From positions 1-64,000 of the forward strand of contig JAQXIM010000130.1 in the NCBI GenBank assembly GCA_029007785.1: a stretch of DNA of 64,000 nucleotides. Reading direction: 5' to 3'. The notes under the pieces were generated by a model. That model was not told the DNA's origin. It did no database searches and saw only the letters and a program-made list of their open reading frames with translations. The translations under genes were made by a program, and so were the position numbers. Shown here piece after piece: positions 23,337 to 31,436 of this stretch (position 1 is its first letter; each line of letters begins with the position of its first letter). This DNA is from Clostridiales bacterium (GTDB taxonomy: Bacteria > Bacillota > Clostridia > Lachnospirales > Lachnospiraceae).

Positions 23337-23513
23337 AAGGAAAGAATTGTTTTACAGAACGAATTTGTATTCCTGCAGCGGAATATTTGTTTTTTTAAAT
23401 GGATCCGTATCTTGTATTTAAGAGCGAATATATTGGTTATTTGGTTATTTGGATGTTTCAGATAGGAAAATCATTGTTCTTGTCTTGGATAGGTATACAG
23501 TGGAGGGATCATA

Positions 23514-24788
23514 ATGTTTGCAGATTATGCTAAGATATTTATTAAATCCGGTAAAGGCGGAGATGGTCATGTTAGCTTCCGTCGGGAACTTTTTGTCCCG
23601 GACGGCGGTCCGGACGGCGGTGACGGCGGCAAGGGCGGTGATATTATCTTTGAAGTAGATAAAGGTCTCAATACACTGACAGATTATCGACATGTCCGCA
23701 AATATGTAGCAAAAGATGGAGAATCGGGACAGAAAAGACGCTGCCATGGAGCCAATGCCCAGGATCTTGTTTTGAAAGTTCCCGAAGGAACGGTTATCAA
23801 AGAAGCCGAATCCGGTAAAGTAATTGCAGATATGTCCGGTGATAATCAGAGAGAAGTGATTTTGAAAGGCGGTCGGGGAGGTCTTGGAAATCAGCATTAT
23901 GCGACATCCACCATGCAGGCTCCCAAATATGCTCAGCCTGGAAAACCTGGACAGGAGCTTTGGGTTACTTTGGAATTGAAAGTGATTGCCGATGTTGGTT
24001 TGCTTGGCTATCCCAATGTTGGAAAATCTACTCTTCTTTCGCATGTAACCAATGCGAAACCCAAGATTGCAAATTATCATTTTACTACCATCCATCCTAA
24101 TTTGGGTGTTGTTGAACTTGGCGGCGGACAGGGATTTGTTATTGCTGATATTCCTGGATTGATTGATGGTGCTGCTGACGGAGTCGGTCTGGGACATAAT
24201 TTCCTTCGTCATATTGAGAGAACACGAATGCTGATTCATCTGGTGGATGCTGCCGGTACCGAAGGCCGCGATCCCATTGAAGATATTCGTGCCATTAATA
24301 AAGAATTGGCTCAGTATAATCCGGAGCTGGCAAAGGTTCCTCAGGTAATTGCAGCCAACAAGGTTGACGTTATTTACGGAGATGAAGATCCGATTCAGCA
24401 CTTGAAAGATACCTTTGAACCAGAGGGATACAAAGTATTCCCGATTTCTGCCGTAACCGGTCAGGGTTTGAAGGAACTGATGTATTATGTAAATGATTGT
24501 CTGAAAAAGCTGGATCAGAAGCCTGTCGTATTTGAAAAAGAATATGTACCCGAGCACAACATCGAAGAATTGCCTTACGACGTAACGAAAGATGGAGATA
24601 TCTTTGTCGTAGAAGGTCCTCTGATCGAAAAAATGTTGGGATATACGAATTTGGAATCAGAAAAAGGATTCTTGTTCTTCCAGAATTTTCTGAAGGACAG
24701 AGGTATTCTGAATGAACTGGAAAGACAGGGCATTCAGGAAGGCGACACGGTTCGCATGTATGGACTTGTTTTCGATTATTACAAATAA
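23514..24788 (+). CDS. obgE: GTPase ObgE/CgtA
   Basis: 424 residues. Glycine-rich Obg fold (1-158, DGGPDGGDGGKGGD), then the G domain: G1 GYPNVGKST (about 166), G3 DIPGLIDGA (about 212) and G4 NKVD. The C-terminal OCT domain ends MYGLVFDYYK, as in Gram-positive Obg. Essential in 50S assembly and stress/sporulation control. Start ATG 23514 behind GGAGGGATCATA. Its stop codon is the first base of a copy of the dispersed element at 24788. Confidence 0.96.
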   Translation: MFADYAKIFIKSGKGGDGHVSFRRELFVPDGGPDGGDGGKGGDIIFEVDKGLNTLTDYRHVRKYVAKDGESGQKRRCHGANAQDLVLKVPEGTVIKEAESGKVIADMSGDNQREVILKGGRGGLGNQHYATSTMQAPKYAQPGKPGQELWVTLELKVIADVGLLGYPNVGKSTLLSHVTNAKPKIANYHFTTIHPNLGVVELGGGQGFVIADIPGLIDGAADGVGLGHNFLRHIERTRMLIHLVDAAGTEGRDPIEDIRAINKELAQYNPELAKVPQVIAANKVDVIYGDEDPIQHLKDTFEPEGYKVFPISAVTGQGLKELMYYVNDCLKKLDQKPVVFEKEYVPEHNIEELPYDVTKDGDIFVVEGPLIEKMLGYTNLESEKGFLFFQNFLKDRGILNELERQGIQEGDTVRMYGLVFDYYK

Positions 24789-24830
24789 TGAGCTACCCGA
24801 CAAATGGGCCTGACGTCGATTCTTTTGATA
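24788..24830 (+). repeat. Dispersed element, copy A (one arm)
   Basis: Begins ATGAGCTACCCGACAAATGG and continues GCCTGACGTCGATTC directly at the obgE stop. Same sequence family as the copies at 27609-27788, 53523-53591 and 58977-59049, here on the plus strand, i.e. in the sense direction of the downstream yhbY gene. Only one arm is recognisable. Confidence 0.75.
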
Positions 24831-24939
24831 TAAGAGTTCTGAAAGTACAGCCCGATGAAACAAAGGAATCCGGAGCTATAGAAATCCTAAGGATTGTATA
24901 GATTGTATAAATTCCGGAGCAGCGATAAGGAGATATATC

Positions 24940-25227
24940 ATGACAAGCAAACAGAGAAGTTATCTGATGAAATTAGCTTCCAGCATCGATCCTATTCTTC
25001 AGATTGGAAAATCCAGTCTAACTCCCGAGATTGTTCAATCTGTGGATGAAGCTCTGGAAGCTCGGGAATTGATAAAGATTCATATTTTAAAAAACTGTTT
25101 TGATGACGGAAATGAACTGGCAAACACTTTGGCGGAGCGTACCCGTTCTTCCGTAGTAAAAGTGATCGGCCGAATGATTATTTTGTATCGGGAATCCAAA
25201 ACAAAGAAGAAAATTCTTCTTCCCTAA
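24940..25227 (+). CDS. yhbY: YhbY-type CRM-domain RNA-binding protein
   Basis: 95 residues, all one CRM domain: MTSKQRSYLMKLASSIDPIL, then QIGKSSLTPEIV, then a central LIKIHIL strand and VVKVIGRMIILYR at the end. Binds pre-50S RNA in relatives. Start ATG 24940 behind AAGGAGATATATC. It lies between obgE and nadD, the usual Clostridia order. Confidence 0.93.
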   Translation: MTSKQRSYLMKLASSIDPILQIGKSSLTPEIVQSVDEALEARELIKIHILKNCFDDGNELANTLAERTRSSVVKVIGRMIILYRESKTKKKILLP

Positions 25228-25263
25228 TAACAGAAAAGAAGCATCTTGCAGGAGGATCTGGAA

Positions 25264-26397
25264 GTGAAAATCGGTATTCTTGGAGGAACATTTGATCCGA
25301 TTCATAAGGCACATCTGGAAATAGGGCATCAGGCACTGGAATATTTTCAATTGGATCAGGTATGGTTTATGCCGGCTGGGAATTCTTATTTTAAAACGGT
25401 TCTCGGAGGCAGTCGTGTCACGGATGCTTATTATCGTGCAGCCATGGTAAAGCTTGCTATTCAGGGAGAAAGCAGATTTCATTTCTCTGATATGGAATTG
25501 ATTCGTGAGGGATACACATACACTTCGGATACTCTGTTGGAACTGAAACATCACAATCCGGATGCAGAATTATATTTTATTATTGGAGCAGATTCTCTTC
25601 ACACGATGAAAAACTGGTATGCGCCGGAAGTGATTTTTCATAATGCTTCCATTATTGTTGCCGGCCGGAGCAACCAGATCTCAGAGGAAGTAAAGCAGAA
25701 GGATCGGGAATATCTGGTAAATCGATATGATGCACAAATCGAGTTCATGGAGCTGGATCATCTGGATGTTTCCTCCAGTCAAATCAGAATGGAAATTCAA
25801 CATGGGATTTTTCCTCATCCCATGCTTCCGGACTCGATCAATCAGTATTTGGAACAGCATCTTCTTTATCGAAATCCGCTGACAGAAGAGGAAATCATGG
25901 AGGTTCTGCAGAAGAAACTGAAGCCGTCTCGCTACCGTCATACTTTAGGTGTGGCAGATACGGCTGAAAAAATGGCGCGCTGTTATGGAACTGTCAAACC
26001 GGAACAGGCTCATCTGGCAGGAATCCTTCATGATTGCGGCAAAAATGAAGGAACTGCTATCACCCACGGCCCTGTGGGTGCCCGTATTGCCAGAGAAGAG
26101 TTTGGAATCACAGATGAAGAAATTCTCGGTGCGATTCGCTGGCATACCACGGGAAAACCGGGCATGAGTGATTTGGAAAAGATTATTTTTATAGCGGATT
26201 ATATTGAACCGGGAAGAGATCAGGCTCCCAGGCTGAATGAACTTCGCAAAATGGCTTATATAGATCTTGATCAAACCATGGTTTGGATTTTGGAAGATAC
26301 GTTATCTTATCTTAAAAATATCGGTACCAATATTGATAAAAGTACGATACAAACTTACAATTATTATTGCAGCCGCATACCTTCGGTTAAGAAATAA
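25264..26397 (+). CDS. nadD: Fused nicotinate-nucleotide adenylyltransferase (NadD) and HD-domain YqeK
   Basis: 377 residues from GTG 25264 behind AGGAGGATCTGGAA. Residues about 1-200 are NadD: GGTFDPIHKAHL is the nucleotidyltransferase (T/H)xGH-like motif and SSSQIR the C-terminal signature; it makes deamido-NAD from NaMN and ATP. Residues about 205-377 are YqeK: an HD domain with HTLGV, HDCGKN and HGPVGA. YqeK proteins hydrolyse diadenosine tetraphosphate symmetrically. In Bacillus these are two adjacent genes; here they are one chain, which would couple NAD synthesis and Ap4A breakdown. Confidence 0.92.
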   Translation: MKIGILGGTFDPIHKAHLEIGHQALEYFQLDQVWFMPAGNSYFKTVLGGSRVTDAYYRAAMVKLAIQGESRFHFSDMELIREGYTYTSDTLLELKHHNPDAELYFIIGADSLHTMKNWYAPEVIFHNASIIVAGRSNQISEEVKQKDREYLVNRYDAQIEFMELDHLDVSSSQIRMEIQHGIFPHPMLPDSINQYLEQHLLYRNPLTEEEIMEVLQKKLKPSRYRHTLGVADTAEKMARCYGTVKPEQAHLAGILHDCGKNEGTAITHGPVGARIAREEFGITDEEILGAIRWHTTGKPGMSDLEKIIFIADYIEPGRDQAPRLNELRKMAYIDLDQTMVWILEDTLSYLKNIGTNIDKSTIQTYNYYCSRIPSVKK

Positions 26398-26483
26398 CCT
26401 CATTTTAAATGGAAGTGAGATACTATATTGGTATTTTCATCAATCGTCGATGGAAAAAGAGTAGGGAAAGAAGGAGATCATAA

Positions 26484-26849
26484 ATGGATCAGGCAAAAAA
26501 GATTTTAGCAGAGGCATACAGTGCACTGGATGAAAAGCAGGGCAGAGATATCACTATGATTGACATTGCCGACGTTTCCAGTATTGCAGACTATTATATC
26601 ATTACGAATGGAGATAATCCGAACCATGTCCAGGCTCTTGTAGAGAATGTTCAGGAAAAGCTCCATAAAGCAGGGTTCAGCTGCCGATCCCTGGAAGGTT
26701 TTCGAACCGCCAGCTGGGTTTTGATGGACTATGGTGATGTAGTTGTCAATGTTTTTTCCAGAGATGATCGTCGTTGGTTCGATCTGGAAAGAATCTGGAG
26801 AGATGGAAAGTTTCTGGATAAAGACGATATGAAAAGAATTACAGAATAA
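26484..26849 (+). CDS. rsfS: Ribosome silencing factor RsfS
   Basis: 121 residues. The core is SSIADYYIITNGDNPNHVQA and the C-terminal WVLMDYGDVVVNVFS with W-x-D-L-E-R-I-W, typical of RsfS/YbeB. It binds L14 and blocks subunit joining under starvation. Start ATG 26484 behind AAGGAGATCATAA; same strand as and downstream of nadD-yqeK. Confidence 0.95.
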   Translation: MDQAKKILAEAYSALDEKQGRDITMIDIADVSSIADYYIITNGDNPNHVQALVENVQEKLHKAGFSCRSLEGFRTASWVLMDYGDVVVNVFSRDDRRWFDLERIWRDGKFLDKDDMKRITE

Positions 26850-26856
26850 GAAATGG

Positions 26857-26900
26857 AAAGCCTGCTGATGGGATCGAACAATATCAGCAGGCTTTATATT
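26857..26900. terminator. Terminator between rsfS and lexA
   Basis: AAAGCCTGCTGAT pairs with ATCAGCAGGCTTT (26883-26895). T-rich flank on the plus side; it probably serves both converging genes. Confidence 0.85.
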
Positions 26901-26950
26901 TGCAGTTGGAAGAAACGGCTGTCAGCAGATTCCGTTGGTGTTCCTTCCAG

Positions 26951-27571
26951 CTATTGGATTTTTGTGCGGATCAGACCGATGACTTTACCGAGAATTTCAC
27001 AGCTGGGTACCAGAATCGGATCCATGCTGTCATTTTCAGGTTGAAGACGAATATGATCGTTTTCACGGTAAAAACGCTTTACGGTAGCGGAATCTTCAAT
27101 CAAAGCAACGATCACTTCACCGTTATTGGCCGTGGATTGTTTCTCAACTAAAACAAGATCCTGATTAAAAATTCCCATGTTAATCATGCTGTCACCTTTT
27201 ACGCGAAGCATGAACATCTCATTTTTAGGAAGCTGATCGGCAGGGAAGGGATAAAAATCTTCGATATTTTCCGTTGCCAGAATCGGTTCTCCGGCAGCTA
27301 CCTGCCCAACAATCGGTACACGTACAATATCACCGTGGTAAATACCAAATTCATCATCTACGATCTCAATGGCACGTGGTTTCGTAGGATCCCGGCGTAT
27401 GTAGCCGTTGCGTTCCAATGTCTCAAGATGGGAATGAACACTGGATGTGGATTTCAAATTGACCGCTTCGCAAATTTCACGTACGGCGGGCGGGTATCCC
27501 TTCTTCAGAATACAGTCACGGATAAATTCCAGAATTTGCTTCTGTTTCTCAGTAATTCTATTCTCAGTCAT
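26951..27571 (-). CDS. lexA: LexA repressor
   Basis: 206 residues. Winged-helix DNA-binding domain (1-70: [20 protein letters not shown] with [15 protein letters not shown]), then the S24 peptidase with cleavage bond Ala93-Gly94 (VAAGEP), Ser128 (GDSMI) and Lys165 (ATVKRF). Represses the SOS regulon until RecA filaments trigger self-cleavage. Three LexA-like boxes overlap and flank its own promoter (27891-27919), about 320 nt upstream. The long leader contains a copy of the dispersed palindromic element. Confidence 0.97.
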   Translation of the reverse strand: MTENRITEKQKQILEFIRDCILKKGYPPAVREICEAVNLKSTSSVHSHLETLERNGYIRRDPTKPRAIEIVDDEFGIYHGDIVRVPIVGQVAAGEPILATENIEDFYPFPADQLPKNEMFMLRVKGDSMINMGIFNQDLVLVEKQSTANNGEVIVALIEDSATVKRFYRENDHIRLQPENDSMDPILVPSCEILGKVIGLIRTKIQ

Positions 27572-27608
27572 GTATCATTTCTCCATTCTATAATCATAAT
27601 TCCATCAA

Positions 27609-27788
27609 ATGAGTCAAGGGACAAATGGACATAAAATACATACTTGATTTATATCTATTTGTCTCGCCAAACATGAGAAAGCAGCCATTTTTCGCAGAAA
27701 AATGAGCGAATTTCGAATGTTTGAGTCGATTTTGAGAGTGTAAAGCACGAAAAAAATCGACTTGAGGCTCATTTATCGGGTGACTCAT
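27609..27788 (-). repeat. Dispersed palindromic element, copy B, in the lexA leader
   Basis: Left arm ATGAGTCAAGGGACAAATGG (27609-27628) and right arm GCTCATTTATCGGGTGACTC (27767-27786) are imperfect inverted repeats. Between them AGTCGATTTT and AAAATCGACT form a further perfect 10-bp stem (about 27724-27762). The element lies inside the predicted lexA mRNA leader, ending 38 nt before the start codon. Confidence 0.75.
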
Positions 27789-27890
27789 CAAATGATGTTG
27801 GGGTCAAAAGGATTTGAATCCATGATATAAAAGGTTTTCCGATTTGTTGATCAGATTCAGTTAATTGATCTTTTGATTTCCTTTTCGGAC

Positions 27891-27919
27891 ATTATAACAT
27901 AGGCGAATTGAAATTGCAA
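27891..27919 (-). promoter_or_regulatory. lexA promoter
   Basis: Minus strand TTGCAA (27914-27919), 17-nt spacer, TATAAT (27891-27896). LexA-like box 27917-27930 overlaps the -35. Predicted start near 27885. Confidence 0.75.
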
Positions 27920-27969
27920 ACAAATGTTCTGCGAAAGTATGTTTGGTATGATTTGCAAAAGTATGTTTT
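27917..27969 (-). promoter_or_regulatory. Three LexA (SOS) boxes at the lexA promoter
   Basis: Sites resembling CGAACRNRYGTTYG: CAAACAAATGTTCT (27917-27930), CGAAAGTATGTTTG (27932-27945) and CAAAAGTATGTTTT (27956-27969, weakest). The tight spacing, 15 then 24 bp between site starts, would allow adjacent dimers. Confidence 0.75.
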
Positions 27970-28170
27970 ATTATTCTACGTATATAAATTTTTCTGATCT
28001 TGTTCCTTTTCTATTATATGTCGATGAAATACACAAGGTTTCCCATAAAAAGAACGGAAATCGTTCAAAGAAGAGAGGCTATGTCGAATTCTTTTCGTGT
28101 ATTTGCTACATAACTTGGATTCGTTGTAAATAATTATAACTAGATGATGAAAATGCAAACAAATGGCGAT

Positions 28171-28244
28171 CGAAAATATGTTCGAATTTTGTTGACAAAC
28201 GTATGTTCGTATATTATAATGTCAATATAAAGAACGAATGTTCG
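28171..28244 (+). promoter_or_regulatory. SOS promoter of the yneA-type gene with three LexA boxes
   Basis: Boxes CGAAAATATGTTCG (28171-28184), CAAACGTATGTTCG (28196-28209) and AGAACGAATGTTCG (28231-28244). The promoter TTGACA (28192-28197), 17-nt spacer, TATAAT (28215-28220) is close to consensus; the middle box lies in its spacer and the last just after the start. This is a tightly shut, strong inducible promoter. Confidence 0.85.
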
Positions 28245-28286
28245 ATTTGTTGTTTGTTCATTCAAGCAGTGATGGGAGGACATAAA

Positions 28287-28607
28287 ATGAGAAGAAGAAA
28301 ATTTCAAAAAAGACTGATGATTATCGTTCTTGTTCTGTTTGCAGTAGGCGGAATTCGGGTTCAGGCAATGGCTTCCGATAATTTATCCGGAATCAATCCT
28401 CGTAGCTATGCCTCCCGTCAAATTCAGCGCGGCGATACGCTTTGGTCCATCGCAGAAGAATGCATTGGCAGCGACGATGTTAAGGATATTCAGGAATGTG
28501 TAGAGGAATTAAAGTCGATTAACCATATTGTAAATGACAGAAATTTAAAAGCTGGTGCGTATCTCACTGTGTATTATGAGACGTCACGGGAGTATTCTGC
28601 AAAATAG
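28287..28607 (+). CDS. yneA: SOS-induced LysM membrane protein, YneA-like cell-division suppressor
   Basis: 106 residues from ATG 28287 behind GGGAGGACATAAA. A basic tip (RRRKFQKR), one membrane segment (about 10-27) and a LysM domain at about 48-100 (IQRGDTLWSIAEECIG and LKAGAYLTVYY). This is the layout of Bacillus YneA, which is encoded divergently from lexA, is induced by DNA damage and blocks division outside the membrane. Position, LexA boxes and architecture all agree; sequence identity is not checked. Confidence 0.85.
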   Translation: MRRRKFQKRLMIIVLVLFAVGGIRVQAMASDNLSGINPRSYASRQIQRGDTLWSIAEECIGSDDVKDIQECVEELKSINHIVNDRNLKAGAYLTVYYETSREYSAK

Positions 28608-28679
28608 ACGAACTACGGACAGAATAGAAGACTTACTGGGAAAAGTTTGGGATAACCGGTTATGAATGGATCTCATTTC

Positions 28680-28722
28680 GGAAATTAAGAAAGACAGGGC
28701 TTCCTGTCTTTTTTAATTTCCG
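28680..28722. terminator. Terminator after the yneA-type gene
   Basis: GGAAATTAAGAAAGACAGG pairs with CCTGTCTTTTTTAATTTCC (one A/G-T mismatch) around GCTT. Embedded T-run on the plus strand. Confidence 0.85.
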
Positions 28723-28820
28723 GATTTGACGTTACAGATTATGTGAATGAGAAGCTGAGCTGGTAACATAGCTTATGCCTTGGAAAATAATCGGACTCCA
28801 GAAATGGTGGGAAAAATAAG

Positions 28821-28880
28821 GAAAGCGTCTATCAGAGGATGAAATCCTGATCACCCTGGTAAGCGCTTTCTTTGTTCTTT
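28821..28880 (+). terminator. Second hairpin with T-rich tail, possible sRNA end
   Basis: GAAAGCG (28821-28827) pairs with CGCTTTC (28864-28870). An inner arm ATCAGaGGAT / ATCCTGAT sits inside. TTTGTTCTTTT follows. A complete second terminator about 100 nt after the first leaves room for a short untranslated transcript (about 28730-28880), but no good promoter was seen. Confidence 0.5.
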
Positions 28881-28983
28881 TGGGATTGCAATAAGACTGG
28901 TACATGATTGGCCTGCAGCAGATCATATTTCAAGTAACAATAATTACAATAAAAATGAGACTACGGCACCTTCCACTGCCGCG

Positions 28984-30069
28984 TTATGGTTTTTCTCTTA
29001 ACTGAACCTTATTGCGGGCGTTTCGGCGCCGATCTTCCTCCAGGGCAGCATAATGACGACGCGTCGTATTTACATCAGAATGGCCAAGAACATCAGCTAC
29101 CAGATAAATATCACCGGTTTCCCGGTAAAGACTTGTACCGTAGGTGCTTCGCAATTTATGGGGAGTGATCCTTTTTAATGAAGTTACCGTACGGGCGTAT
29201 TTCTTAACCATGTTCTCAACACTGCGGACACTGATCCTTTTTTTCTGAAGAGAAAGGAAAAAAGCATTTTCATTATTGTCAGCAGGAATGATTTTTTTTC
29301 TTTCTTCGGCGTAGAAGAGAAGTGCTTCTTCCACTTCGTCACCAAAATAGACGATTACATTTTTTCCTCCTTTTCGTTGAATATGAATTCCGGAATTTTT
29401 GAAATCCACATCATCCATATCGAGTCCGACACATTCAGATACACGGATGCCGGTGCCAAGCATCAGGGTTAAAATTGCCAGGTCTCTGACTTTTGTTTTT
29501 TCGTGGTAATATTTTTGTCTGTCAGTGAGTTTGTCTCCGGATTCCACTTCATCCAGCAGGAGAGCAATTTCATCCACATCCAGGCGAACAATTTCTTTTT
29601 CATGGAGTTTGGGAAGAGTAATCAGTGCAGCCGGATTTGTCTGAATCAATTCCTTGCAGAAATAGTAATGGTAAAAGGATTTTAAGGAAGAGATTTTTCT
29701 TTTTATTCCCAATTCTGTGTTCATCCGATCCATGGAAAGGTTTTCCGTATCGTCGGAGGCCCCGGAACTGCCGGTACGATAGTATCGAAGATATTCCATA
29801 TATTTTTCCAGATCAATGGCTTTGATCTGATCCAGCATGGTGACGGTTATGTCGGAGAAAGAAAGATTAAGGAACGCAGGATGATTTTCCTGCAGATAAT
29901 GGAAGAAAACCTGAAGGTCATAAGCATAGGCAATCCTTGTTCTGGAGGCTGTGGTTGGCTCAATGCCGCGGAAAAAATCTGTCACAAAGGGAGGCAATCC
30001 CTGAATCAATTCTCTTAATTTGCATATATTGTTGATGTCCATTTGTTCGTGATAGCTTCTTTTACCCAT
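28984..30069 (-). CDS. Tyrosine recombinase (XerC/XerD-like)
   Basis: 361 residues from ATG 30069 behind GGAAAGGAGCCGCTA; the ATG overlaps the upstream stop (TAATG). N-terminal SAM-like core-binding domain, then the catalytic domain with Arg in GTGIRVSE, His-x-x-Arg in HKLRSTYG, His in LGHSDVNTT and the Tyr nucleophile in RRHYAAL. No excisionase, att repeat or other mobile gene is adjacent, and it is coupled to a tRNA-modification gene, so a chromosomal Xer-type role is likelier than a mobile-element integrase. Loosely parallels the yneA-yneB (resolvase) order in Bacillus. Confidence 0.88.
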   Translation of the reverse strand: MGKRSYHEQMDINNICKLRELIQGLPPFVTDFFRGIEPTTASRTRIAYAYDLQVFFHYLQENHPAFLNLSFSDITVTMLDQIKAIDLEKYMEYLRYYRTGSSGASDDTENLSMDRMNTELGIKRKISSLKSFYHYYFCKELIQTNPAALITLPKLHEKEIVRLDVDEIALLLDEVESGDKLTDRQKYYHEKTKVRDLAILTLMLGTGIRVSECVGLDMDDVDFKNSGIHIQRKGGKNVIVYFGDEVEEALLFYAEERKKIIPADNNENAFFLSLQKKRISVRSVENMVKKYARTVTSLKRITPHKLRSTYGTSLYRETGDIYLVADVLGHSDVNTTRRHYAALEEDRRRNARNKVQLREKP

Positions 30070-30800
30070 TAGCGGCTCCTTTCCGGCCAATCGCCAATAT
30101 TGCCATGGATGATGGCATGAAACATTCTGTCTTTTGCACCGTGATTTTCTCTGTTAATCTGATGAATTAATTGTTTCATATATTCCCGACGTGTAAAGCC
30201 GTCGGCAGGACAGGGATTTTTGAAAATAGGAAGCTGATATTTGTTGCGAAATCCGATGATATCAGCCTCATCGATATACATCAGCGGTCTTATGACGTCG
30301 ATATTCGTATTGTCCAGATGGGTTACAGGTGGAAAGGCGTAGAAAGTACCTTCATATACCAAAGACATCATCATGGTTTCCACCATATCATCCTTATGAT
30401 GTCCGTAGGCGACCTTATTGCAGCCCAGCTGCAGAGCTGCTTCATTTAAAGCACCTTTCCGCAATTTTGCGCACAGAGAACAGGGATTCGTTTCCTGACG
30501 GTGCTGAAATACGATTTCATTAATTTGAGTGGAAATAATGGTAAGAGGTACATCCAGGTTACGGCAAAGATCCTGAATTGGTGCTATATGATCCTGAAAT
30601 TCTGAAAAACCAAGATCAACGATAATCGCATTCAGAGTAAATGGAATGGGATAAAATCGGCGCAGACCAGCCAGTGCGTACAGTAAAGTTAAACTGTCTT
30701 TACCGCCGGAAATGCCAACTGCAATATGATCATTGGTGTTAATCATATGATAATCATCAATGGCTTGTCTTGTGTAACTATATAATTTTTGGAGCTTCAT
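30069..30800 (-). CDS. TtcA/TilS-family PP-loop ATPase (tRNA thiolation-like)
   Basis: 243 residues. The PP-loop SGGKDSLTLLYAL is near 30. A C-x-x-C pair is in NPCSLCAKLRKG (about 107-110), then GHHKDDMVET, and a further Cys is in KNPCPADG. This set is that of TtcA, which thiolates C32 of tRNA using an Fe-S cluster. It might be a relative with another tRNA substrate. Expressed as a two-gene unit with the recombinase. Confidence 0.85.
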   Translation of the reverse strand: MKLQKLYSYTRQAIDDYHMINTNDHIAVGISGGKDSLTLLYALAGLRRFYPIPFTLNAIIVDLGFSEFQDHIAPIQDLCRNLDVPLTIISTQINEIVFQHRQETNPCSLCAKLRKGALNEAALQLGCNKVAYGHHKDDMVETMMMSLVYEGTFYAFPPVTHLDNTNIDVIRPLMYIDEADIIGFRNKYQLPIFKNPCPADGFTRREYMKQLIHQINRENHGAKDRMFHAIIHGNIGDWPERSR

Positions 30801-30994
30801 TGTTTATTTGTCCTTTATGGTTGTTTATATTTATGGTAAGCAAAGTATTATTTAAATAAATCAAACGTATGGTTTTATTTCCTTGGTTCTGCAAATCTAT
30901 TTGTCATTGCCTCATTATATGGATCATTCATTTATAAGAATCGGTTAATAGCCATTCTACAATAAGATTATAAGGATTTCATAGATTTTTGTCA

Positions 30995-31032
30995 ATAACT
31001 ATTCGTTAAACAAGTGTTTCGCGAATAGTTAT
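30995..31032. promoter_or_regulatory. Long palindrome, candidate operator
   Basis: ATAACTATTCG (30995-31005) and CGAATAGTTAT (31022-31032) are perfect inverted arms with a further AAAC/GTTT pair inside. It lies between the divergent TtcA-like and glmS genes, 29 bp left of the glmS promoter. No T-run, so not a terminator. Confidence 0.5.
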
Positions 31033-31060
31033 ATATCTGACTCTCATGTTTACTTTTTTA

Positions 31061-31089
31061 TTTACATTAGCAATTAACCATGGTAGAAT
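31061..31089 (+). promoter_or_regulatory. glmS promoter
   Basis: TTTACA (31061-31066), 17-nt spacer, TAGAAT (31084-31089). Start near 31096; the ribozyme begins about 155 nt later. Confidence 0.65.
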
Positions 31090-31249
31090 ATATAGAATAT
31101 GTCCGAACATATTGGATTACACAGTAAGAAAGAATTATCTCAGAAAGATCAGAATCAACAGATATGGCTAGTCTCTGTGGGAATCCATTTTCAAAAGTTA
31201 AGAATGCAGTTATCAATCACTTTCATTTTTGAAATTTTCGGGCATGACA

Positions 31250-31415
31250 TAATAGCGCCAGGCACCTTGTGGTACGTGAAATGTTTTACTCAGAGGTTAA
31301 CGAGGAAATTGAGTGATCGAAGTATTCGGCGGATGCTCAATCGCTGATCCGGCTGCGTATTCCTGAAGAAATATGCTGGCAACAGCAAAACAAACTTGAG
31401 GAAACCGGGAAAACT
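31250..31415 (+). ncRNA. glmS ribozyme (glucosamine-6-phosphate riboswitch)
   Basis: The hallmark sequences are present in order. AGCGCC starts at 31254, with predicted self-cleavage between A31254 and G31255. Then come AACGAGG (about 31309), ATCGAAGTATTCGGCGGATG (about 31317-31336) closing a stem with TTGAG/CTCAA, the CCGGCTG segment, and a 3' pseudoknotted part up to about 31415. When glucosamine-6-phosphate binds, the RNA cuts itself and the downstream mRNA is degraded, giving feedback on glmS, which starts 22 nt later. Confidence 0.95.
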
Positions 31416-31436
31416 ATTTAAAGGAGTTATATAAAC

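Noticed and set aside
24831-24939. Second arm of element copy A
   Set aside because: I looked for ATTTGTC-type sequence between 24831 and 24939; only an unrelated TCCGGAGC direct repeat is present.
28052-28066. Additional LexA box GAAC-N7-GTTC
   Set aside because: Spacer of seven instead of four bases; not compatible with the CGAAC-N4-GTTCG consensus.
28984-30069. Integrase of a mobile island
   Set aside because: No flanking att-type repeats or tRNA gene and no cargo; it is translationally coupled to a TtcA-like housekeeping gene.
31099-31347. Small protein gene upstream of glmS
   Set aside because: The frame runs into the glmS ribozyme core, has no ribosome-binding site, and its composition is not protein-like.
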